From positions 1 to 48,084 of the forward strand of contig JAFXVP010000029.1 of assembly GCA_017524445.1 (NCBI GenBank): 48,084 nucleotides of DNA, written 5' to 3'. The notes beneath the pieces were generated by a model that was not told the DNA's origin, did not search any database, and was given only the letters and a program-made list of their open reading frames with translations. How positions within the stretch are numbered: the first letter of the stretch is position 1; every line of letters starts with the position of its first letter. Source of the DNA: Clostridia bacterium (GTDB lineage: Bacteria > Bacillota > Clostridia > Christensenellales > CAG-138). The translations under genes and the position numbers were made by a program. Positions 25,249-33,150 of the stretch are shown here, one piece after another.

Positions 25249-28200
25249 TTATACCCGTTCAACCGAAAGGGTGATCGCGTTTCCGTTCAGCTCCCAGTCC
25301 TTCGTATAGCCGAATACGCCTTCCTCAACGTGTTCCGCAAGTGTGTCCGCCATGACGCTCTCGGCGTACTTTTGGAGCACGCGCGCGGCTTCGCCGCCAT
25401 TTTGGTAACCGATGCGGATATGGTCGGCGACCTCAAAGCCCGCCTCCTTGCGCATGGTCTGCAGCTTCGAGACCAGCTCGCGCATGAGCCCTTCTTCTTT
25501 CAGCTCCGGCGTCAGGTTCGTGTCCAGCACGACGGTCACACCGCCGCCCTGTTCACTGACGAGCCCTTCCTTCTGCTGCGTACTGACCAGCACGTCGTCC
25601 GGGCTCAGCACGACTTCCGTGCCGTCGATCTCAAACGTGTAGTTTTGTCCCGCGTGGTGCGCTTTGACGATCGCGTCGCCGTTTTCCGCAAGGTACGCGG
25701 AGATCTTTCCCAAAAGCTTTCCATAGCGCGGACCGAGGGTGCGAAGCTGCGGCTTGACCTTATAACTCATCAGCGCGTCGGCGTTCTCGATGAACTCGAT
25801 CGCCTTGACGTTCAGCTCCTCGGTGACGATCTTCGCGGCGCGTTCGGAAAGCGCTTCGCCCTGCACGTACATCTTCGTAAGCGGCTGACGGGTCTTCTGC
25901 CCCGCGCTGCTTCTTGCGCTTCTGCCGACCGTGACGATGTTCAGCACCTTCGCCATCTCGTCCTCGAGCGCTGCATCGACGAACGACTCATCCGCCGCGG
26001 GGTAATCATTGAGATGCACGGAGATCGGCGCGGTTTCGTCGACTGAGCGCACGATGTTCTGATAGATCGCTTCCGTCATGAACGGGCAGAACGGTGCGGT
26101 CAAAAGCGTCACCGTCTTCAAAACGGTATAGAGCGTCATGTAGGCCGCTTCCTTGTCGTCCGTCATCTCCGCGCCCCAGTACCGGTCGCGGCAGCGGCGC
26201 ACGTACCAGTTACTAAGCTCGTCCGCAAAGTCGATCAGCGCTCTGCCCGCCTCGGTGATGCGGAACGCCTCGAGGTTGCCGTCGACGTCCTTACAAAGCG
26301 TCTGCAGCCGCGACAGGATCCAGCGATCCATCAGCGAAAGGTTCTCACGCTTCAAGGTATGCTGCGTCGGATCGAACCCATCGATGTCGGCGTACAGCAC
26401 GTAGAACGCGTAGGTGTTCCACAAAGTACTCATGAACTTGCGCTGATATTCGCTGACCGCCTCGCCCGAGAAGCGCGACGGGAGCCACGGCGCACTCGCC
26501 GTGTAGAAGTACCAGCGGACAGCGTCCGCGCCCTGCCTGTCGAGTACGTCCGCAGGCGCGATGACGTTGCCGATGTGCTTGGACATCTTCTTGCCGTCCT
26601 TATCGCACACAAGCCCGAGCACGACGCAGTTTTCGAACGGCGCCTTGTCGAAGAGGCACGTCGCGACCGCCATCAGCGTATAGAACCAGCCGCGTGTCTG
26701 ATCGACCGCCTCGGAGATGAACGCGGCGGGATATCGGCGCTCGAACTCCTCCTTGTTTTCAAAGGGATAGTGCCACTGCGCAAACGGCATGGAACCCGAA
26801 TCGAACCAGCAGTCGATGACGACCGGCTCACGCTTCATGATCTTTCCGCATTCGGGACACACGACCTCGACCTGGTCGATGTAGGGCTTGTGCAGCTCGA
26901 TGTCGTCCGGGCAGTTGCGGCTCATGGCTTTGAGCTCCGCGCGGCTGCCGATCACGTGCACGTGACCGCATTCGCACATCCAAACGGGCAGCGGCGTACC
27001 CCAGTAGCGCTCGCGGGAGATGCCCCAGTCGATGACGTTCTCGAGGAAGTTGCCCATGCGGCCTTCGCCGATCGTCTCGGGGATCCAGTTGACCGACTTG
27101 TTGAACGCGATCAGCTTGTCCTTGACCGCCGTCATCTTGATGAACCAGCTTTCGCGGGCGTAGTAGATCAAAGGCGTGTCGCAGCGCCAGCAGAACGGAT
27201 AGCTGTGCTCAAACGGCAGCGCGGCAAAGAGCTTGCCGCTCTCCTTCAACGCCTCGAGGATCGGCTTGTCCGCGTCCTTCACGAACAGACCGTCCCACGG
27301 CGTACCGCCGCACATATGGCCCGACGTGTTGACAAGCTGCAGGAACGGAAGATCCCAGACCTTGCCGACGCGGTTGTCGTCTTCGCCGAACGCCGGCGCG
27401 ATGTGGACGACGCCGGTACCGTCGGTCAGCGTGACGTAATCGTCCGCGACCACGCGGTAGCCCTTCTTGCCCCGGAAATTGACCGGCAGCTCGAACAGCG
27501 GTTCGTATTCGGTGCCGACGAGATCTTCGCCGGAGAAGGTCTCGACGATCTCGGCGTTTTCTCCGAGTACGGAGTTTACCAGCGCTTCCGCCATGATATA
27601 GGTCTTGCCTTCCGACACGACCTTACAGTACGTTTCGTGCGCGTTGACGCACAGCGCGACGTTCGAGGGCAGCGTCCACGGTGTGGTCGTCCACGCAAGG
27701 ATCGCCGTGCCGCTTCCGTCCGTGAGGTAGAAACGCGCGATGCAGGAGACCTCCTTGACGTCGTGATAGCCCTGCGCGACCTCGTGACTTGAGAGCGCCG
27801 TTCCGCAGCGCGGGCAGTACGGGACGATCTTGTGTCCCTTATAGAGCAAGCCCTTTTCGTGGATCGTCTTCAGCGCCCACCATTCGGACTCGATATAATC
27901 GTCCTTATAGGTGACGTAGGGATTGTCCATGTCGCACCAGAACCCGACGCGATCGCTCATCTCGCGCCACTGGGACTCGTACTTCCACACGGACTGCTTG
28001 CACGCCTGGATGAACGGCTCGACGCCGTATGCCTCGATCTGCTCCTTGCCGTCGAGACCGAGCGACTTTTCGACCTCCAGCTCCACCGGGAGACCGTGCG
28101 TATCCCAGCCCGCCTTGCGAAGGACGTCAAAGCCCTTCATGGTCTTATAACGCGGGATCAGGTCCTTGATGCTGCGGGTCAGAACGTGCCCGATATGCGG

Positions 28201-28359
28201 CTTGCCGTTTGCCGTCGGCGGGCCGTCGAAAAACGTAAAGGCAGGCGCGCCCTTTCGCCATTCCACGCTCTGTTCAAAGACGCGGTTCTCCTTCCAGAAC
28301 GCCAGCGTCTCCTTTTCGCGGGAAACGAAATCCATGTCTGTACTGACTTTCTTATACAT
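25249..28359 (-). CDS. ileS: Isoleucyl-tRNA synthetase, large type-2-like form
   Basis: 1036 residues from MYKKVSTDMDF (GGAGG 5 nt upstream; the frame runs 31 codons into the T-box leader). HIGH motif in PTANGKPHIGH, editing domain with WTTTPWTLPSN, KMSKH in place of KMSKS, a CPECGK zinc-like pair in the middle, and a long C-terminal region. Length and sequence (WDTHGLPVELEVEKSLGLDG and so on) fit the eukaryote-like IleS type 2 rather than the ~920-residue type 1 with a C-terminal zinc finger. Type 2 enzymes are generally poorly inhibited by mupirocin. Charges tRNA-Ile. Confidence 0.97.
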   Translation of the reverse strand: MYKKVSTDMDFVSREKETLAFWKENRVFEQSVEWRKGAPAFTFFDGPPTANGKPHIGHVLTRSIKDLIPRYKTMKGFDVLRKAGWDTHGLPVELEVEKSLGLDGKEQIEAYGVEPFIQACKQSVWKYESQWREMSDRVGFWCDMDNPYVTYKDDYIESEWWALKTIHEKGLLYKGHKIVPYCPRCGTALSSHEVAQGYHDVKEVSCIARFYLTDGSGTAILAWTTTPWTLPSNVALCVNAHETYCKVVSEGKTYIMAEALVNSVLGENAEIVETFSGEDLVGTEYEPLFELPVNFRGKKGYRVVADDYVTLTDGTGVVHIAPAFGEDDNRVGKVWDLPFLQLVNTSGHMCGGTPWDGLFVKDADKPILEALKESGKLFAALPFEHSYPFCWRCDTPLIYYARESWFIKMTAVKDKLIAFNKSVNWIPETIGEGRMGNFLENVIDWGISRERYWGTPLPVWMCECGHVHVIGSRAELKAMSRNCPDDIELHKPYIDQVEVVCPECGKIMKREPVVIDCWFDSGSMPFAQWHYPFENKEEFERRYPAAFISEAVDQTRGWFYTLMAVATCLFDKAPFENCVVLGLVCDKDGKKMSKHIGNVIAPADVLDRQGADAVRWYFYTASAPWLPSRFSGEAVSEYQRKFMSTLWNTYAFYVLYADIDGFDPTQHTLKRENLSLMDRWILSRLQTLCKDVDGNLEAFRITEAGRALIDFADELSNWYVRRCRDRYWGAEMTDDKEAAYMTLYTVLKTVTLLTAPFCPFMTEAIYQNIVRSVDETAPISVHLNDYPAADESFVDAALEDEMAKVLNIVTVGRSARSSAGQKTRQPLTKMYVQGEALSERAAKIVTEELNVKAIEFIENADALMSYKVKPQLRTLGPRYGKLLGKISAYLAENGDAIVKAHHAGQNYTFEIDGTEVVLSPDDVLVSTQQKEGLVSEQGGGVTVVLDTNLTPELKEEGLMRELVSKLQTMRKEAGFEVADHIRIGYQNGGEAARVLQKYAESVMADTLAEHVEEGVFGYTKDWELNGNAITLSVERV

Positions 28360-28614
28360 GCTTTCCTCCAAAAATAAAATACTCCGTCCATAAGAGGACG
28401 AAGCTGCTCCGCGGTACCACCTCAGTTGACAGGGTTCCCCCTGTCCGCTCATTGCCCCTTAACGCGGGGATACGGGAAGGGCTACACAGCGGCAGACGCC
28501 GCCTTCGCCGTTCCGCTCCCGGGTGATCTTCACGCTCGTTCTCCCGCCGCCTTGCACCGTACGCGGCTCGCTGAGGGTTCTCCGAAACGCTACTCGTCCC
28601 GATCAACGATTTAC
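28360..28614 (-). promoter_or_regulatory. T-box leader of ileS (specifier ATC)
   Basis: T-box sequence GGTGGTACCGC (28421-28411), a terminator downstream at 28368-28402, and in Stem I AGCGTGAAGATC with ATC (28527-28525), an Ile codon, as specifier. The GAGTAGCGTTT at the 5' end matches the thrS leader, so both leaders share an architecture. The rest of the 28360-28721 gap is the ileS promoter and the terminator of the next gene. Confidence 0.9.
28368..28402 (-). terminator. T-box regulated terminator of ileS
   Basis: Minus strand CTTCGTCC-TCTTAT-GGACGGAG (8 bp with one G-U) followed by TATTTTATTTTT. Confidence 0.8.
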
Positions 28615-28620
28615 CGAATT

Positions 28621-28649
28621 ATTATAGCCGAAAGAAATCGGTTTGTAAA
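28621..28649 (-). promoter_or_regulatory. ileS promoter
   Basis: Minus strand TTTACA (28649-28644), 17 nt, TATAAT (28626-28621). Start near 28614 gives a 255-nt T-box leader. Confidence 0.8.
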
Positions 28650-28675
28650 GCCCCGATTTGCGGTTTTTTCAGCAG

Positions 28676-28712
28676 AAAAGCGGATCCCCGTTTTTTCAGG
28701 GGATCCGCTTTA
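28676..28712 (-). terminator. Terminator of the YARHG cassette
   Basis: Minus strand AAGCGGATCCCC-TGAAAAAAC-GGGGATCCGCTT followed by TTC, a 12-bp stem 10 nt after the stop of the last cassette gene. Confidence 0.85.
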
Positions 28713-28721
28713 TAAAACCGC

Positions 28722-30323
28722 TTATCCTTCCTTGATCAGCGCCTCGAGGAACTTGATCGTGGTGATGTTCTTCTTTGTCGCCGGATACTTTTCGGCAAGC
28801 TGGTCCGCCGTGACCTTTCCGGTCGGCTTGTACCAGGAGAACTGCTTATAATACTTCGTATACGTGCTCGAGTCGCCGAACTTATGTCCGCCGCGGGCAA
28901 ACATTTCGTTGCGCGCGTAGCCCAGAAGCTTCAGAAGCGTCATGTCGTCTGTCGTCGGGATGTCCCAGAGCTCGTCGTAGGTCAGCGCTTCCTCGATGCT
29001 CTTTGCCTTGACGAGGCCGTTCTTGTCGAACGGGCTCTTGTCCTTGTTCTCCGGAAACACCATGCTGCCCTCGTTCAGCGTATAGACCGTGTAATCCCTG
29101 AAATCGTCGGTGCTTTTCGCCGCAGTGCGGCTTGCCTTCACGGTAAGGTGCACGTCGCTCGCCTGATAGCCGGTCTCGAGCTCGACGTCGTATACGTCCG
29201 CAGCAAGATATTCCGTTCCTTTTGAGGTCGTGATCACGTAGACGATGCGGAACACATTGCCGTGTTGCGCGTCGTCGTTGCCGACCGCAAAGTAATTATA
29301 CTTGACCTCGCTCGACTCCATGCTGCTGCCGTACTTCTGTTCCTTCGCAGCGCGGATCGCCTTTCTGAGCTCGGTCTGGTCGAAGCCGTACAGCGTCGTG
29401 ATCGCGTTTGGATTGCGTTCGGGCGCTTCGGTCTCGACGGCGGCTTCCGGCGTTCTGTCCGGCGTGTCGTTAAAGGTTCCGGACGGCGTCGTCGGCGCAT
29501 CCGATTCCGGCGCGTCCGGCGTTGCGGGCGCAGGCGTTTCCGGCACGGGCGTTCTGGGCGCGTCCGGCGGCGTCACCGTGCCGATGTGCTTTTCCATCTC
29601 CGCGCCGGTCCATGTCCATTGCGTATTCGTGATCTTGATCCCCGCTGCGGCAAGGTCCTCCATGACCGTCGTAAGCGTGCTCGTGGTTTTCATCTGATAG
29701 CCCTTGTCCGTCTTGCTGCACGACACGTCAAGACTTCTCAGCGCGCGCGCGCCGATGTCTGTTTCCGGATCGGCGTCAGATTCGATGCCCGCGTCACGCA
29801 GCATGCTCCTGATATCCACCGCGGCGGTATAGTCGCCCGATTCCGTGCGTTTCGTGCGGACGTAGTTCGCAAAATTCAGCGACGTCGTCTGCGCGGGTCT
29901 CTGTCCTGCGGCGGCGGCGATCTCCGAGCCGCTCAACGACCACTTCGTGTTGATGAGCCGGATCCCGTGCTGTTTCAGAAGTGCGGTCGGGTCTTCCCCG
30001 CTTGTGACCGTCTCAAGCTCGTACCCGTCTCCGCGCTGCGTCACGCGGATGGCAAGGCCCTTCAGAGCCGTGATCTCGGGATACTGTGCTTTTTCGGTCT
30101 CCGTCGGGTTATGCAGGCGTTCCTTTGTGATCAGCCGGTCGATATCGATCGAAGCCGTATAGCCGCCCGCGCCGTCGCTTTGGACGGTCACGTATTCGGA
30201 TACGTCAATGCGCTGAAGGCTGCGTCCGGTCAGAAAGTGCGCGCCGATCACGACGGCGCAGATCAAAAAGACCAGGGCGGTACCGAATCCGCCGATGAGT
30301 CTGCGAATCGAAGCATTCGTCAT
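28722..30323 (-). CDS. Membrane-anchored YARHG-domain protein with two copies of an unnamed repeat domain
   Basis: 533 residues from MTNASIRRLIGG (GGAGG 8 nt upstream). One N-terminal helix (~13-32). Two related segments of ~95 residues follow: ~39-133 (SEYV..GGYTASIDID ... LINTKWSLSGSEI) and ~147-242 (ANYV..GDYTAAVDIR ... ITNTQWTWTGAEM). A Pro/Thr linker (~250-310) leads to a second domain with FRIVYVITTS and YLAADVYDVEL, and a C-terminal YARHG domain (LLGYARNEMFARGGHKF ... YKQFSWYKPTG). The bulk would lie outside the cell. It is the last gene of a three-gene unit whose first gene is a paralogue. Function unknown; YARHG domains are thought to be extracellular ligand or wall binders. Confidence 0.8.
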   Translation of the reverse strand: MTNASIRRLIGGFGTALVFLICAVVIGAHFLTGRSLQRIDVSEYVTVQSDGAGGYTASIDIDRLITKERLHNPTETEKAQYPEITALKGLAIRVTQRGDGYELETVTSGEDPTALLKQHGIRLINTKWSLSGSEIAAAAGQRPAQTTSLNFANYVRTKRTESGDYTAAVDIRSMLRDAGIESDADPETDIGARALRSLDVSCSKTDKGYQMKTTSTLTTVMEDLAAAGIKITNTQWTWTGAEMEKHIGTVTPPDAPRTPVPETPAPATPDAPESDAPTTPSGTFNDTPDRTPEAAVETEAPERNPNAITTLYGFDQTELRKAIRAAKEQKYGSSMESSEVKYNYFAVGNDDAQHGNVFRIVYVITTSKGTEYLAADVYDVELETGYQASDVHLTVKASRTAAKSTDDFRDYTVYTLNEGSMVFPENKDKSPFDKNGLVKAKSIEEALTYDELWDIPTTDDMTLLKLLGYARNEMFARGGHKFGDSSTYTKYYKQFSWYKPTGKVTADQLAEKYPATKKNITTIKFLEALIKEG

Positions 30324-30337
30324 GTTCCGTCCCTCCT

Positions 30338-31075
30338 TTACACGCGCTTGCCGCAGTAGATGCAGAACGCGGAATCGACGTCGATCGTCTCTCCGCAGTA
30401 GATGCACCGCTTGGTCGCGGCGCGCGCGGGCGCTTCCGGCATCACGATCGGCTCGGGTGAAGCGGGCTCTTCCGGCGCCGTGCGGCGGATCTCCGTAAAC
30501 CCAACGTACACGCCGTCGTCCCCACGCACGGGAAACTGTTCGTTCCCACGCACGGGGATCTTTTCGTCGTTCCTGCGCACGGGGATCAACTCATCGTCCT
30601 CACGCACGGGGATCAACTCATCGTCCTCACGCACGGGGATCATCTCGTCGTCGTCACGCATGGGGATCAGCTCGTCGTCATCCTCTGCGAACAGGTCCGG
30701 CTCCGGCTCCGTGTGTCTCAGCGCTCTGCGCTGCTTCCGCTTGATCTCCGGCGACCAGCTTTCGTCCGCCTCCTCGGCGCGTTCCTCCGGAACGGTCTCC
30801 TCCTCGAGGAAATCGTCGAACAGATCGTCTTCCGCGGTCTCGTGCTTTTTGCGCGTGCCTTCGTCCCTAAACGAGACGATCGCGATCGTCATGATGACGA
30901 ACGAGAGCACGCATCCGATGCCGATCACCAGCGCGACAAAGCCCGTATCACGGAACAGCTGATAGATCGACCGCCCGGTGAACGCCGGATTCAGCCGCAT
31001 CGCGATCAGCGCGAACAGCCCGTACAGCAGGGACGTTACGCCGAAGGTTGCAAGAATGGTTCGAATGGTTTTCAT
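30338..31075 (-). CDS. Two-helix membrane protein with tandem acidic repeats and a C-terminal zinc ribbon
   Basis: 245 residues. Two N-terminal helices (~5-30, 45-68) and an acidic cytoplasmic stretch (~75-130). Six or seven copies of a nine-residue unit of the type DDELIPVRE follow (~130-187), then a C-terminal zinc ribbon with CxxC pairs Cys224/Cys227 and Cys238/Cys241. AAGGAG is 6 nt before the ATG, and the stop codon of the upstream YARHG gene is immediately before it. The repeat is coded by 27-bp DNA repeats, so copy number may vary between strains. Function unknown; its place between two YARHG paralogues suggests a cytoplasmic partner. Confidence 0.8.
   Translation of the reverse strand: MKTIRTILATFGVTSLLYGLFALIAMRLNPAFTGRSIYQLFRDTGFVALVIGIGCVLSFVIMTIAIVSFRDEGTRKKHETAEDDLFDDFLEEETVPEERAEEADESWSPEIKRKQRRALRHTEPEPDLFAEDDDELIPMRDDDEMIPVREDDELIPVREDDELIPVRRNDEKIPVRGNEQFPVRGDDGVYVGFTEIRRTAPEEPASPEPIVMPEAPARAATKRCIYCGETIDVDSAFCIYCGKRV
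30522..30675 (-). repeat. In-gene 27-bp tandem repeats coding the DDELIPVRE units
   Basis: Successive copies of roughly CGCACGGGGATCAACTCATC-type units (plus-strand view) at 27-bp spacing; two neighbouring copies near 30591-30643 are almost identical. The period is a multiple of three, so gain or loss keeps the frame. Confidence 0.8.
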
Positions 31076-31085
31076 ACGGTTCTCC

Positions 31086-32342
31086 TTATTTTTCGATCAA
31101 AGATTGGATCTCGCGCAGAAGCCGGATATTACTCCGCTCCGTTTCCGTCATCAGTCCCAGAAGATCGGGGACCCGCGGCTCATACCAGTCGTACGCGTTG
31201 TAATGCTCGCAGAACTCACGCTCCGTTTTCGGATCAAACGCCGCGTAGTAGCGGGCGTAGATCTCCTTTCGCGCGTAGCGCAGAAGATTCGCAAGCGAAT
31301 GTCCGTCGACCGCGGTCAGCTTCCAGATCATGTCCTCGTCCAGCGCGTCGTAGGTCGGCGACCAGTACACGCCGTTTGCCAGCCGGTAGCTCGTCGGAGA
31401 ATCCGGGAACCGAACGAATCCGTTCAGGTCAAACCCGTTCTTCCCGCTGACGCGCACGCCACCGCCCCAAAGCTTCGTCGATGTGCCGCCGCTCGGCAGA
31501 TGCTTGCTCTCCGCTTCGGTATCACAGAGCGATACGTCGACGCCGCCGTAGGCGATCCTGCCCTCCGTACGATACAGATCGTACACGTCGACCGTGAACC
31601 AGATCACGACCGGCTCCGTGCCGTCCTCCGGGCGGTAGGTCGCCGTGTAGCTCGCACGGTACAGATTATGATGCCGTCCTCCTGTATATACTATAAACGC
31701 AACTTGTGTCTTAGTTGTGTCATAATTGTTTCCGAATATCTCTTTACACAATAAATCTCGTTCACTTTGCACCGCTTCGCACACGGAACGCAGGTTCAGC
31801 CCGTTTCCGTCGCTGTCCAGCAGCGAATCGAGGTACCCGTCCGGCGTCTCCGAAACGGGCGTCGCGAACGGCGTTCCTGCCTCCTCCTGACGGATCGGCA
31901 CAGGCGTCGGCGTCGCGCCTGCCACGAAGCCCTTGATCTGCTGCTCCCACGTCGTCGCCTGAAACGTGATGCCGTACCGTGCGAGCGTTTCCGTGTCCGC
32001 GTCGATCGTCACGCGCATGTGATCCTCGTCGATCGGTCGGAGCAGCATCCGTGCCGTGCAGAGCGCGTAGACCTCCGGATAATCCGACGCGTTCACGCCG
32101 GGGCGGTTCGGGTTCGGAAGCCTGTAATCGTTCAGGATCGCGTCGACGTCCAGAAGCACCGCAGGATTTCCGCCCGCGTCCGTACCGACGTTCACGTAGT
32201 TTTCAAGATCGATCACGGTTTCGTGCCCGCGCGCGATCGAAACGACGGCGACCAGCGCCGATATGCCCAGCACGATCCCCGAAAGGATCCATGCAAGGCG
32301 TCTGCTCAGCGTCCGTTTGTTTTCCCCGCGCTCCGTCTTCAT
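31086..32342 (-). CDS. Membrane-anchored YARHG-domain protein, paralogue of the gene at 28722
   Basis: 418 residues from MKTERGENKR. One helix (~17-37), one copy of the ~95-residue domain (~44-140, ENYVNVG ... LLDVDAIL), a TPTPVP linker, a middle domain (LYRASYTATYRPE, VIWFTVDVYDL) and a C-terminal YARHG domain (LLRYARKEIYARYY ... YNAYDWYEP). The order matches the paralogue, which has the N-terminal domain twice. No Shine-Dalgarno is seen; the ATG is one base after the predicted +1. A short AT-rich patch (31675-31765) stands out in the coding sequence. First gene of the cassette; function unknown. Confidence 0.8.
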   Translation of the reverse strand: MKTERGENKRTLSRRLAWILSGIVLGISALVAVVSIARGHETVIDLENYVNVGTDAGGNPAVLLDVDAILNDYRLPNPNRPGVNASDYPEVYALCTARMLLRPIDEDHMRVTIDADTETLARYGITFQATTWEQQIKGFVAGATPTPVPIRQEEAGTPFATPVSETPDGYLDSLLDSDGNGLNLRSVCEAVQSERDLLCKEIFGNNYDTTKTQVAFIVYTGGRHHNLYRASYTATYRPEDGTEPVVIWFTVDVYDLYRTEGRIAYGGVDVSLCDTEAESKHLPSGGTSTKLWGGGVRVSGKNGFDLNGFVRFPDSPTSYRLANGVYWSPTYDALDEDMIWKLTAVDGHSLANLLRYARKEIYARYYAAFDPKTEREFCEHYNAYDWYEPRVPDLLGLMTETERSNIRLLREIQSLIEK

Positions 32343-32349
32343 ATCGTTC

Positions 32350-32377
32350 AGTATACCATACTTCTGCCGCCTTGCAA
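32350..32377 (-). promoter_or_regulatory. Promoter of the YARHG cassette, again with ATG at +2
   Basis: Minus strand TTGCAA (32377-32372), 16 nt, TATACT (32355-32350); the -35 matches consensus at 4 of 6. Start is predicted at 32343, the base before the ATG. Confidence 0.55.
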
Positions 32378-32474
32378 AGACGTTTCTATACGGAATACCG
32401 CACTTTGCGCCGTTTGGTTGCAGTTCCTTTTGGGATACGGTCACGGAAGCCCTCTTTTTTCCGTGACCGTGATC

Positions 32475-32586
32475 TGTAATTATATGTAATTACATTGTAT
32501 GTAATTAACGCAGTAATGACTCTCTGTAAGTCATTACTGCGTCTATAGTATTATATCTAATTACATTGTCCTATATAATTACAATA
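32475..32586. repeat. AT-rich symmetric element: TGTAATTA copies around a 13-bp inverted repeat
   Basis: TGTAATTA occurs at 32475-32482, 32485-32492 (within palindrome TGTAATTACA, 32485-32494) and 32500-32507. Its inverse TAATTACA occurs at 32558-32565 and 32576-32583. In the middle ACGCAGTAATGAC (32508-32520) pairs with GTCATTACTGCGT (32530-32542) over a 9-nt loop. The element is far more AT-rich than its surroundings. It lies in the 367-nt gap between the DUF3021-like gene and the YARHG cassette promoter; the rest of that gap holds the promoter and the terminator at 32669. Nature unknown: operator array, recombination site or mobile-element remnant. Confidence 0.75.
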
Positions 32587-32668
32587 CGACACGAAAACGG
32601 AAAATCCTTCCCGGATCCTGTGAACTTTCGCGCATCTTTTTCCCGGAATTTTGTTATAATCTGCGGCA

Positions 32669-32696
32669 CGAAAAAAGCCCCGCTTTCGCAGGGCTT
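32669..32696 (-). terminator. Terminator after the DUF3021-like gene
   Basis: Minus strand AAGCCCTGC-GAAA-GCGGGGCTT followed by TTTTC, 14 nt past the stop. Confidence 0.85.
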
Positions 32697-32709
32697 ACAT
32701 AAGGATCGG

Positions 32710-33147
32710 TTATCCGTGCAGTTTCTGGAACGCTTCGAGCTCGCGGTTCAGCTTCTTCGCTTCGGCGGCGTCCTTGAGCCACACGAAGAGATTGGCAAGC
32801 ACAAAGATGACGAGTACGCTCCCCGCGATGGCAAGGACGACTCCGATCCGGCTCGTGTCGATCACGTCGCTCATGAACGCGATGAACAGGATCACGCCTT
32901 CGATCAGCACGAGCATGATCGCCTTGCGAACGAGCAGCACCTTCGGCGAGAGCTCGCGTTTCGACCACGTCACGAACGTCGGCAGCATGCACAGCGCGGC
33001 GTATTCGATCGGGACCGGCATGTCTTTATAGCCGAACTGCGCTTCGGGATCGAACGCGGATCCGATCAGCACGATCGCGACCGTGATCAGCGTCGACAGC
33101 ATGAAAAACAGGATCAGCTTATTGACAAGAAATCGTTTGAATTCCAT
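32710..33147 (-). CDS. DUF3021-like four-helix membrane protein
   Basis: 145 residues with four hydrophobic helices (about 9-29, 44-59, 73-93, 101-123) and a charged C-terminal helix. Size, topology and its place directly after a LytTR regulator match DUF3021 proteins, which pair with LytTR factors in Firmicutes and are thought to control them. GGGAG is 8 nt before the ATG, overlapping the end of the LytTR gene. Confidence 0.8.
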   Translation of the reverse strand: MEFKRFLVNKLILFFMLSTLITVAIVLIGSAFDPEAQFGYKDMPVPIEYAALCMLPTFVTWSKRELSPKVLLVRKAIMLVLIEGVILFIAFMSDVIDTSRIGVVLAIAGSVLVIFVLANLFVWLKDAAEAKKLNRELEAFQKLHG

Positions 33148-33150
33148 CGT

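Noticed and set aside
26359..27792. Plus-strand frame opposite ileS
   Set aside because: Antisense shadow of a clearly conserved synthetase.
30522..30675. The 27-bp repeats as a CRISPR or regulatory array
   Set aside because: They are translated in frame as DDELIPVRE units, have no spacers, and lie inside a gene with good start and stop signals.
32475..32586. The AT-rich element as an insertion-sequence copy
   Set aside because: No transposase gene, no flanking target duplication that I can see, and no tRNA next to it; left as an unknown element.
32655..32660. TATAAT on the plus strand as a promoter
   Set aside because: No -35 at a suitable distance and no plus-strand gene follows; it precedes the terminator of a minus-strand gene.
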